From the NCBI GenBank assembly GCA_017537175.1, contig JAFYLH010000006.1:62001-126000 (forward strand): a stretch of DNA of 64,000 nucleotides. Direction: 5' to 3'. The translations under genes and the position numbers were made by a program. The notes beneath the pieces were generated by a model. That model made no database searches. It was given only the letters and a program-made list of their open reading frames with translations, and was not told where the DNA came from. This document shows positions 36,188 to 43,040 of this stretch, one piece after another. How positions within the stretch are numbered: the first letter of the stretch is position 1; each line of letters begins with the position of its first letter. The DNA comes from Clostridia bacterium (GTDB lineage Bacteria; Bacillota; Clostridia; Oscillospirales; CAG-272).

Positions 36188-36422
36188 TTAGGAGTTAGGA
36201 GGTAGGAGTTAGGAGTTTAGGTGATTTTTGTTGCTGCAAAGCAACAAAAATTCCATTTAATTATATAGGAGATTGCTGATACTTATTATTTGGTCAACAA
36301 ATACAACAAGCAAAAACCAATAGCAATAAACTATAAAACAAAGATAACCAAGATTATAATAGGATGCAGATTTTCGACCTGTGGGAGAAAATCTTCCTTA
36401 ACTCCTAACTCCTAACTCCTAA
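36188..36422. repeat. Heptamer-arm element copy 3
   Basis: 235 bp. The left arm is TTAGGAG, TTAGGAG, GTAGGAG, TTAGGAG (36188-36215). The right arm is three exact CTCCTAA units (36402-36422), the perfect inverse of the left. Hairpin 1 has a 12-bp stem ATTTTTGTTGCT/AGCAACAAAAAT with a GCAA loop (36224-36251). Hairpin 2 is GATTTTCGACC..GGGAGAAAATC (about 36369-36393). The right arm ends one base before the rsgA stop codon. The architecture matches copies 1 and 2 but the heptamer is unrelated. Confidence 0.78.
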
Positions 36423-37319
36423 TTATTTCTTGTCCCAGGAGTGGATGTTCTTGAGTATTCCGTGGAGCTCAAGGAAGCTTTCGTGGCGGCTTTGGGGTAT
36501 TCTTCCTTCCTTTACCGCCTCAAGCACGGCACAGCCCTCTTCCTTGGTATGAGTGCATTTGGTGTATTTGCATTCCCCTAAACAGGGTCTGAACTCGCGG
36601 AAGGTATAGGGAAGCTCCTCTACCGTATAATCATCGTATATGGTGGGATCAAGCATAGAAAATCCGGGAGTATCCGCAATAAATCCGTCGTAGCCTTCAT
36701 CCTCAAAAAGACCGCTCAGGGGATACAGCTCAATATGGCGGGTGGTGTGTCTGCCCCGCTGGATTTTGCGGCTTACATCTCCGGTGGCAAGACCCAGATT
36801 TGGAAAAAGGGCGTTGAGAAGAGTTGATTTACCTACACCCGAGGCTCCGGAAAAGGCGGATATCTTACCGCGGCACTTTTCCTTGAAATAGCCCAGCAGC
36901 TCTGCTTTATCAGAGTCGGGATCGGTAACAAACACATCAACACCGATAGAGGAGTATATCTCTTTTAATTCATTTGCCTTTATGGGATCAAGGTCGTTTT
37001 TTGTGATTATTACCACAGGCTCAATACCCTTGTGATCCGCTATGGATATCATCTTGTCAAGGGTTGCGGTGACAGGCAGGGGCTTTTTTGCCGCAGCCAC
37101 TATAAAAAGTATATCAAGATTGGCCATAGGGGGACGGATAAGGGTGTTGTGTCGGTCGACTATATCCACTATGCAATCATCCTCTATCACAACTCTGTCA
37201 CCCACATAGGGAGTTATGTTTTCGTGGCGGAAAACACCTCTTGCACGGCATTGTACAATACTGCCGTCGCAGAGTATATCATACAGGCCGCCTAAACCTT
37301 TTATAATAATACCTTCCAT
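36423..37319 (-). CDS. rsgA: Ribosome small-subunit-dependent GTPase RsgA
   Basis: 298 residues. It checks late 30S assembly. The N-terminal OB fold (YVGDRVVIED) precedes a circularly permuted GTPase with NKxD (ITKNDLD) before the P-loop (SGASGVGKSTLLNAL), then DTPGFSML. A C-terminal zinc knuckle is visible (CLGECKYTKCTHTKEEGC). In many Firmicutes rsgA directly follows prkC on the same strand. Here it is inverted, with spoVM and a heptamer element between. Confidence 0.95.
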   Translation of the reverse strand: MEGIIIKGLGGLYDILCDGSIVQCRARGVFRHENITPYVGDRVVIEDDCIVDIVDRHNTLIRPPMANLDILFIVAAAKKPLPVTATLDKMISIADHKGIEPVVIITKNDLDPIKANELKEIYSSIGVDVFVTDPDSDKAELLGYFKEKCRGKISAFSGASGVGKSTLLNALFPNLGLATGDVSRKIQRGRHTTRHIELYPLSGLFEDEGYDGFIADTPGFSMLDPTIYDDYTVEELPYTFREFRPCLGECKYTKCTHTKEEGCAVLEAVKEGRIPQSRHESFLELHGILKNIHSWDKK

Positions 37320-37349
37320 ATTGCTCCTGATGTTTAATAAGATAATTAT

Positions 37350-37378
37350 ATTATATTTACAATAAAAAACTTTGTCAA
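37350..37378 (-). promoter_or_regulatory. rsgA promoter
   Basis: Minus strand TTGACA (37378-37373), 17-base spacer, TATAAT (37355-37350). Confidence 0.85.
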
Positions 37379-37393
37379 GTAAAGGAAAAAAAG

Positions 37394-38542
37394 ATGTTAG
37401 AGCTTTTTAAGTCGGTTATCGAAAAGGGGATACTGAAAAAGATAATTTTAAGTAAGCCCGCTGACAAAAAAATATTAAAGAGCGTAGCTACGCTTGTAAA
37501 TATGAAGGGGGAGCTTTATCTCCAGATAGAGACCTTTACAAGCGACGGTAAGGCTACTCACCGCAATATAAAGGTTTCTGATGCTCCCGATGCTCTTGGG
37601 CAGATGGTGGGCACGGAATACAATCAGATAAATGTTCTTACAAGCGCGGGCGAGGCACAGATCAAGGTGTCGGGCAAGGGCAAGGTTACTTTGCTTAACC
37701 GTATAAAGGATAAGGGTGAAAGAGTAACAGTACAGGGTCACGACCGCAAAAAACAGCATATTATTTCCGCAACCGAGCCTGTTGACTTCCTTTTTGAGCT
37801 GGGGGTCAAGGATAAGGACGGCAGAGTTTTTGATAAAAAGCGCTCCAAGTTCAGACAGATCAACCGATTTCTTGAGCTTTTGTCCGAGGCATACACCTTC
37901 CCCTCTGACAGAGAGCTTTATATACTTGACCTCTGTTGCGGCAAAAGCTATCTCAGCTTTGCGGTGTATTATTATTTTACCGTGCTTCGCGGTATGTCGG
38001 TAACAATGGACTGTGTTGACCTGAAGGAGGATGTAATAGAATACTGTAATTCTGTGGCGCAAAAGCTGGGTTATACGGGACTTCATTTTATAGCCGGAGA
38101 TATCAATGATTTTGAGCCTAAAGCAGCTCCCGACCTTACCGTATCTCTGCATGCCTGCGATATAGCGACCGATATAGTACTTGCAAAGGCGGTGACATCG
38201 GGATCAAAGGTTATTATGTCTACACCCTGCTGTCATCACGAGATGATGCATCAGTTAAAGGCGGGGGGCTCGGACTGTGATTTTATGCTTACTCACTCTA
38301 TACTTATGCAAAAGCTGTGCGACGCGGCAACCGACTCTCTGCGTTGCCTTATGCTGGAAAGTAAGGGCTATGATGTAACCGCCCTTGAGCTTATAGACCC
38401 CGAGGAGACACCCAAGAATGTGCTTATCCGGGGAATATTCAACGATAAATGCAGCGATCAAAAAAAAGAAGCAAAGCGAAAAGAGTATGACAGTATTTGT
38501 CAGAGACTGGGTGTGGAGCCCTATCTTGCAAAATTGATATAA
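37394..38542 (+). CDS. SAM-dependent methyltransferase (Methyltransf_32-like)
   Basis: 382 residues, cytoplasmic. The SAM-binding motif is LYILDLCCGKSYLSFAVYYY, followed by DCVDLKEDV, the acidic/aromatic loop DLTVSLHACDIATD and TPCCHHEMM. This pattern matches the METTL25/Methyltransf_32 group, whose bacterial substrate is not established. The N-terminal 130 residues are an unassigned alpha/beta domain. AAAGGA ribosome site; a following promoter at 38526 separates it from the next gene. Confidence 0.8.
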   Translation: MLELFKSVIEKGILKKIILSKPADKKILKSVATLVNMKGELYLQIETFTSDGKATHRNIKVSDAPDALGQMVGTEYNQINVLTSAGEAQIKVSGKGKVTLLNRIKDKGERVTVQGHDRKKQHIISATEPVDFLFELGVKDKDGRVFDKKRSKFRQINRFLELLSEAYTFPSDRELYILDLCCGKSYLSFAVYYYFTVLRGMSVTMDCVDLKEDVIEYCNSVAQKLGYTGLHFIAGDINDFEPKAAPDLTVSLHACDIATDIVLAKAVTSGSKVIMSTPCCHHEMMHQLKAGGSDCDFMLTHSILMQKLCDAATDSLRCLMLESKGYDVTALELIDPEETPKNVLIRGIFNDKCSDQKKEAKRKEYDSICQRLGVEPYLAKLI

Positions 38543-38554
38543 ATGTTGTATAAT
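38526..38554 (+). promoter_or_regulatory. Promoter of the first LtaS-like gene
   Basis: TTGCAA (38526-38531, within the end of the previous gene), 17-base spacer, TATAAT (38549-38554). Confidence 0.75.
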
Positions 38555-38582
38555 AATATATTATAACGAAGGGAGGATGAAT

Positions 38583-40418
38583 ATGACTAAATTTTTGAAG
38601 GCAGTATGGCGGGATATAGTTGCCAACATTCTGTTTTTTGCGTCGCTTATGACTATAGATATATCATTCCGTCTTGTATACGATGCCAATAACACATCAC
38701 CTCTCCCTTTTTCTGTATCCTTCTGGGCATCCTTCTTCTGGTGTATGCTGATCGTGGGTGTTTCAATTGCTCTTCCAAGAGTTTTGCAGAGGATATACAT
38801 AATACTTGTTCCCCTTGCGTTTTGTCTGTTGACGGTGATCCATGCGGTAATGGACAGCTTTTTTGGACAGTATATGTCATTTTCGTCAGCAATGTACGCA
38901 GGCGACGGAGCGGGATATTTTGATTGGTCTTATTTTGATGTAAAGCCCATGCTTATAGTTATGCTCTTTGTGAGTATGGCGGTATCGGTAGCTGCGGCAA
39001 TACTTATCCCTAAGATCAAGGGCTACAAGGTCAGACTTGTTGTAATGGCTGTCGTTATACTTATTGGCGGTATAGGATTGCCTGTTACCGTAAACAAAAC
39101 CTTTAAAAACGATTTTGGCAGTATACTTTGGAACAGCACCAAGAGTCACGCCGATTATTATGATGATTTTACCGATTACAGACTTTGTATGCATATGTGC
39201 GGTCTTTATCACTATACCTTCAGGGATGCATATATCAGTTCAGGTCTTGCGGACAGGGTCGAACGCATAACCAACAGCTCAAGAATAGAGGAGCTTGACC
39301 AATACTATGCTTCAAAGGATATTGATCCCGACAACGAAATGACAGGTGTGTTTAAGGGTAAAAATCTTATCCTTATACAACTTGAATCTATCGACAGCTG
39401 GATGGTAAATGACATAGCAATGCCTACTCTTAGTGCATTGAGGGAGGAGTCTGTGGACTTTACAGGCTTTTATGCTCCAAAATATCTGTGGGCGGCAACA
39501 TTCTCCTCAGAAAATGCGGTGAATACGGGTATGATAACCCCTATGAATTCCTCAAAGATGTCATATTTCACAGAGACCGCCTATCCCTATTCTCTGCCCA
39601 ATCTTTTCACTCAAGAGGGCTACAGTGTTAACAGCTATCACCGCAGCAACCGCAGTATGTACAACCGCGGCGAGATCCACGAGGCCTGGGGATACGAAAA
39701 GTATTATTCAAGCGGTGATATGGCTTTGTCGGACGGCGATATGGACTCTACCATTATCGAGGCATATGATATGTTCACATCAGACAAGCCCTTTATGTCC
39801 TTTATCATAACCTATACAGGACACGGTCCCTATACGGCAGACGGTAAGGCTGTTGTCAAGCACGAGGAGTATATAAGATCAAGACTTGAGGGCGAGTATG
39901 AGGACGAGTATGTCTGGGCACTTTGTCACGCATACGAAACCGATCTTTTTGTCAAGAGTCTGTACCAAAAGCTGGAGGAAGACGGAAAGCTTGAAAATAC
40001 GGTGCTGTTTTTCTATACAGACCACTATGATCACTATGTAACCACCGAAGGGCTTCTTGAAAAATACAAGGGAACAGACGACACAAATCTTATGGGCAAT
40101 GTTCCTTGCTTTGTATATTCCAAGGGTCTTGAGGCACAAAAGGTGGACAAGGTTATTTCCACATACGATATACTGCCTACCATAGTCAATCTCTTTGACC
40201 TTGATACAGACGGCAGATATTATCTGGGTAATGATGCTTTTTCTCCTTACGGCGGATATGTGATATTCCGCGATATGTCCTGGTATGACGGAGAAAGCTA
40301 TTACAACATAATGCAGGATGAGCCTACCGAGCTTGCAAGGGAAAGAAGCAAGGAAATAGACGAAAGGCTTAATGCCTGCTGGGATTCAATTAAGTTTAAT
40401 TATTTTAATGATAAATGA
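38583..40418 (+). CDS. LtaS-like membrane sulfatase-fold phosphoglycerol transferase
   Basis: 611 residues from the ATG at 38583, six bases after GGGAGG; an ATG at 38577 touches the ribosome site. Five N-terminal membrane helices (to about residue 190) are followed by an extracellular sulfatase-type domain: LILIQLESIDSW, the nucleophile region LWAATFSSENAVNTG, TYTGHGPYT and FFYTDHYDH metal ligands. The family makes lipoteichoic-acid-type glycerol phosphate polymers or decorates glycans. A second homologue lies at 43041-45089. Confidence 0.85.
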   Translation: MTKFLKAVWRDIVANILFFASLMTIDISFRLVYDANNTSPLPFSVSFWASFFWCMLIVGVSIALPRVLQRIYIILVPLAFCLLTVIHAVMDSFFGQYMSFSSAMYAGDGAGYFDWSYFDVKPMLIVMLFVSMAVSVAAAILIPKIKGYKVRLVVMAVVILIGGIGLPVTVNKTFKNDFGSILWNSTKSHADYYDDFTDYRLCMHMCGLYHYTFRDAYISSGLADRVERITNSSRIEELDQYYASKDIDPDNEMTGVFKGKNLILIQLESIDSWMVNDIAMPTLSALREESVDFTGFYAPKYLWAATFSSENAVNTGMITPMNSSKMSYFTETAYPYSLPNLFTQEGYSVNSYHRSNRSMYNRGEIHEAWGYEKYYSSGDMALSDGDMDSTIIEAYDMFTSDKPFMSFIITYTGHGPYTADGKAVVKHEEYIRSRLEGEYEDEYVWALCHAYETDLFVKSLYQKLEEDGKLENTVLFFYTDHYDHYVTTEGLLEKYKGTDDTNLMGNVPCFVYSKGLEAQKVDKVISTYDILPTIVNLFDLDTDGRYYLGNDAFSPYGGYVIFRDMSWYDGESYYNIMQDEPTELARERSKEIDERLNACWDSIKFNYFNDK

Positions 40419-40429
40419 GGTATACAATT

Positions 40430-41233
40430 ATGGGATTTTTAACAGGTAAAACAGCGATAATCACAGGCGGTGGTAAGGCTCCTGCCTTAAAGGACGGCTC
40501 TGCCGGCTCTATCGGCTACGGTATCGCTATTGCATATGCAAAGGAAGGCGCAAACCTTGTGCTCACAGGCAGAAATGTACCCAAGCTTACCGAGGCAAAA
40601 CAGGAGCTTGAGAGCCTTTACGGTATTAAGGTTCTTGTATGTCAGGCTGATATCAGTGCCGCAAACGACAATGAGGCTACCGTTAACAATGTTATCAAGG
40701 CAACTATAGATGCCTTTGGCCGTATCGATGTCCTTATCAACAACGCACAGGCCTCCGCTTCCGGTGTTACCCTTGCAGAGCACACAACAGAGCAGTTTGA
40801 CCTTGCAATGTATTCCGGTCTTTACTCGGCATTCTATTATATGAAGGCCTGCTATCCTTATCTCAAGGAAACCAAGGGCTCTGTTATCAACTTTGCCTCC
40901 GGTGCGGGTCTCTTTGGTAACTTTGGTCAGTCTGCCTATGCGGCAGCCAAGGAGGGTATCCGCGGACTTACCCGTGTTGCGGCAACCGAATGGGGCAAGG
41001 ACGGTATCAATGTAAATGTAGTTTGTCCTCTTGCGTGGACCAGTCAGCTGGAAAAGTGGGCAGAGTATAACCCCGAGGCATTCAAGGCAAATGTTCATAT
41101 GCCTCCTATGGGTCATTTTGGCAACTCCGAGCTTGAGATCGGCCGTGTCTGCGTGCAGCTTGCATCACCCGACTTTAAGTATATGTCGGGCGAAACACTT
41201 ACCCTTGAGGGCGGTATGGGCTTAAGACCTTAA
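40430..41233 (+). CDS. Short-chain dehydrogenase/reductase
   Basis: 267 residues from the ATG at 40430, nine bases after GAGG. NAD(P)-binding Gly-rich motif with an insert (ITGGGKAPA..GSIGYGIA), NNAQ, the catalytic serine in INFASGAG and YAAAK. The C-terminus (SGETLTLEGGMGL) is typical of FabG-like enzymes. Substrate unknown. It closely follows the LtaS-like gene. A heptamer arm begins on the base after its stop codon. Confidence 0.88.
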   Translation: MGFLTGKTAIITGGGKAPALKDGSAGSIGYGIAIAYAKEGANLVLTGRNVPKLTEAKQELESLYGIKVLVCQADISAANDNEATVNNVIKATIDAFGRIDVLINNAQASASGVTLAEHTTEQFDLAMYSGLYSAFYYMKACYPYLKETKGSVINFASGAGLFGNFGQSAYAAAKEGIRGLTRVAATEWGKDGINVNVVCPLAWTSQLEKWAEYNPEAFKANVHMPPMGHFGNSELEIGRVCVQLASPDFKYMSGETLTLEGGMGLRP

Positions 41234-41293
41234 GAATTCGGAATTTGGAATGCGGAATTAATGTAAAAAGTCGGTTCAACAGAACCGACTTTT
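41234..41293. repeat. Heptamer left arm joined to a terminator hairpin
   Basis: Four heptamers GAATTCG GAATTTG, then GAATGCG GAATTAA (41234-41261), start immediately after the SDR stop. A 12-bp hairpin AAAAGTCGGTTC/GAACCGACTTTT (41266-41293) follows. There is no right arm. The hairpin can terminate the SDR gene and the convergent ImmA gene. This looks like a partial member of the heptamer-arm family. Confidence 0.6.
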
Positions 41294-41302
41294 GTTATTA
41301 TA

Positions 41303-41707
41303 TTATGTTTTATCAAAATATTCGTAGCAGGCGAAGCGGATTATGTCCTCGGTAACACCGAAATATTCCGCCAGCTCCCAGACCTCGGTAATGCCCTGTA
41401 CAAATGCGGCTTCAAGGCTTTGCTTTGGCAGGATATGCTCTATCATCCACATATTGGCCCTGTATTCACAGCGGCTTCTTGTTTCAAGGGGAGAGTAGGG
41501 ACGGTAGAATGCTCCCGTCATACAGTGACCGATCTCGTGGGCAAGATGAACCTTGCGCTGTGCCTCGGTCATATCCCCCTCGTCCATAATTATATATTTT
41601 TCACTTCCGTCCTCAAAGGATACAGACTTGTTAAGCGGTAGTCTGCAATACTCCAGGACTATTTCGTTTTCATCACAAAATACTGCACAATCTGTGCTTG
41701 TTGTCAT
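41303..41707 (-). CDS. ImmA/IrrE-family metallopeptidase
   Basis: 134 residues. The zinc motif HLAHEIGHC and a downstream YRANMWMIEH helix define the ImmA/IrrE family. In mobile elements such as ICEBs1, ImmA cleaves the partner repressor ImmR to induce the element. Here the gene lies four bases after an XRE repressor gene, matching that pairing. The protein is short but complete. It ends next to a hairpin shared with the SDR gene. Confidence 0.88.
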   Translation of the reverse strand: MTTSTDCAVFCDENEIVLEYCRLPLNKSVSFEDGSEKYIIMDEGDMTEAQRKVHLAHEIGHCMTGAFYRPYSPLETRSRCEYRANMWMIEHILPKQSLEAAFVQGITEVWELAEYFGVTEDIIRFACYEYFDKT

Positions 41708-41711
41708 CTGC

Positions 41712-42044
41712 TTACTCCTTTTTCTGATGTCTTTTTTTAATAAGCTCTATGGCAAACATAGCCTCCTCCCACATTGCATCGGTGACCTCACCGTCGCCGC
41801 CGAAGAGAGCTAACTTTACATCCTCGTCGGTAACGGGACTTTTTGCCTCGGATTCCTTACCCGTGGTCAGATAGTCAAGCGAAACACCAAAATAGTCGGC
41901 TATCTTTTTAAGCTTGTCCTGCTTGGGGGTGGACTTGCCGTTTTTCCAATCGCTTACGGTGGCAGGGGCAATACCCGTTGCCTTGCATACCTGATATGCA
42001 GTTACATTGTTCCTTTGTAACAATTCAACAAAAATCTCATACAT
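41712..42044 (-). CDS. XRE-family transcriptional repressor
   Basis: 110 residues. A lambda-repressor-type helix-turn-helix spans residues about 8-60 (YQVCKATGIAPATVSDWKNG, then FGVSLDYLTTG). The C-terminal part is short and helical, ending in basic residues. It is expected to bind the repeated sites in 42076-42240 and to be the substrate of the adjacent ImmA-like protease (inference from the ICEBs1 ImmR/ImmA pair). GGAG lies 11 bases before the start. Confidence 0.9.
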   Translation of the reverse strand: MYEIFVELLQRNNVTAYQVCKATGIAPATVSDWKNGKSTPKQDKLKKIADYFGVSLDYLTTGKESEAKSPVTDEDVKLALFGGDGEVTDAMWEEAMFAIELIKKRHQKKE

Positions 42045-42075
42045 TTTTTGTACGCTCCAACAAAACCGAAAATTA

Positions 42076-42240
42076 TTAAAGAAATCTTATATAAACCTAT
42101 TGACAATTTCGGAAAACCGATATATAATTTGTAATACGGTTTAAGAAATCTTAACTAAACGGGGCTAAGATTTAATATTTCCGAAATTATTATATCAGGT
42201 TTCCGAAATAAAGTCAAGTGTTAATTAAGGATTTCTTAAA
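42076..42240. promoter_or_regulatory. Face-to-face promoters with two families of operator-like repeats
   Basis: Plus promoter: TTGACA (42100-42105), 17 bases, TATAAT (42123-42128). Minus promoter: TTGACT (42217-42212), 17 bases, TATAAT (42194-42189). Each spacer contains TTTCSGAAA (42107-42115 and 42200-42208), and a third copy (42178-42186) touches the minus -10. A second motif, AAGAAATCTTA, occurs at about 42079-42089 and 42143-42153, with an inverse partial copy near 42230. The promoters point at each other, so the transcripts would overlap by about 45 bases. Confidence 0.75.
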
Positions 42241-42340
42241 ATTATTTTCAGTATAACAACGGATGCAAACCACTCATTTGCTTCGGTAACATTTTAGTAC
42301 AATATATGTCCGATAATTGGGACAGAAGGGAGGATAATGC

Positions 42341-42430
42341 TTGGCATATATGTGTTTTCGCGGGTACGGCGAATGTGATGCGTGCGGTTTTTGCACATCG
42401 GATATTGATAACGAAGAAAGTGAGGAGTAA
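42341..42430 (+). CDS. Cys-rich microprotein upstream of ssb
   Basis: 29 residues from a TTG start seven bases after GGGAGG, giving (M)AYMCFRGYGECDACGFC and an acidic tail. An internal ATG at 42350 is an alternative start. The CxxCxxC pattern suggests metal binding. The stop is two bases before ssb. Small Cys-rich proteins beside ssb occur in Firmicutes phages and conjugative elements (recalled, not searched). Confidence 0.5.
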   Translation: MAYMCFRGYGECDACGFCTSDIDNEESEE

Positions 42431-42432
42431 AA

Positions 42433-42738
42433 ATGACAAACAGAGATTTTAATAAAGTAATTATAACAGGCAGAGCCAAGGACAAGCCTGAGCTGAAGCT
42501 GACGGTAGGCGGAACTGCTGTGTTGAATTTTACCCTTGTAAGCGAGGGTGTCAAGAATAAAGAATATGTGGATGTTACCGTATGGGGTGAGCTTGCCGAA
42601 AAGGTATATAAGGGTCTTGGTCCCGAAAGCCGAATAATGGTGGAGGGTATGCTTCACCGTACTGCGGGAGAAAGCTCTTACGGTAAGCTGGAGATAACAG
42701 CCAACCGCATATTCGACATAGGTGAATGCAATGGGTAA
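42433..42738 (+). CDS. ssb: Short single-stranded-DNA-binding protein
   Basis: 101 residues, an OB fold with the SSB pattern (NKVIITGRAKDKPELKLT; TVWGELAEKVYKGLGPESRI; KLEITANRIF). It lacks the long acidic tail of housekeeping SSB, so it resembles the short SSBs of phages and mobile elements. AGGAG site. It overlaps the next gene by eight bases. Confidence 0.8.
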   Translation: MTNRDFNKVIITGRAKDKPELKLTVGGTAVLNFTLVSEGVKNKEYVDVTVWGELAEKVYKGLGPESRIMVEGMLHRTAGESSYGKLEITANRIFDIGECNG

Positions 42739-42943
42739 GTATACCGAGGATATCTATACATTATGCCCCTTTTACCTCAAGGAGGCGAGCACACGCCTTA
42801 TCTGTGAGGGAATCCCGGAGGGGGCAAGCAATGTAACGGTGTTCGGTAACAGTCTTCTCAAGGCAAGACACCAGAGCAGATATTGCCGCAAGGATTACAG
42901 CTCCTGTGCCTTGTGTAAGGCGCTTATGAATAAATACGATTAA
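42731..42943 (+). CDS. Small Cys-rich (zinc-finger-like) phage-type protein
   Basis: 70 residues from the ATG at 42731 (a GTG at 42722 is possible). Cysteines form a likely zinc site: LCPFYLKE, LICEG, RYCRKDYSSCALC. Similar small proteins lie near ssb and integrase genes in Firmicutes mobile elements (recalled). Function unknown. It is the last gene of the three-gene plus-strand transcript, closed by a strong terminator. Confidence 0.7.
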   Translation: MGKYTEDIYTLCPFYLKEASTRLICEGIPEGASNVTVFGNSLLKARHQSRYCRKDYSSCALCKALMNKYD

Positions 42944-42968
42944 AAAGGTGAGATAAACTCACCTTTTT
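42942..42968 (+). terminator. Terminator of the ssb mini-operon
   Basis: AAAAAGGTGAG, loop ATAAA, CTCACCTTTTT, followed by further T residues; it overlaps the stop codon. Confidence 0.92.
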
Positions 42969-42979
42969 TTCTTTTTCTG

Positions 42980-43008
42980 TTGAAATTCATCGGAATTTGT
43001 AGTAAAAT
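42980..43008 (+). promoter_or_regulatory. Promoter of the second LtaS-like gene
   Basis: TTGAAA (42980-42985), 17-base spacer, TAAAAT (43003-43008). Confidence 0.75.
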
Positions 43009-43040
43009 AAATTATTACCGACAAAAAAGGAGGGGAGAAT

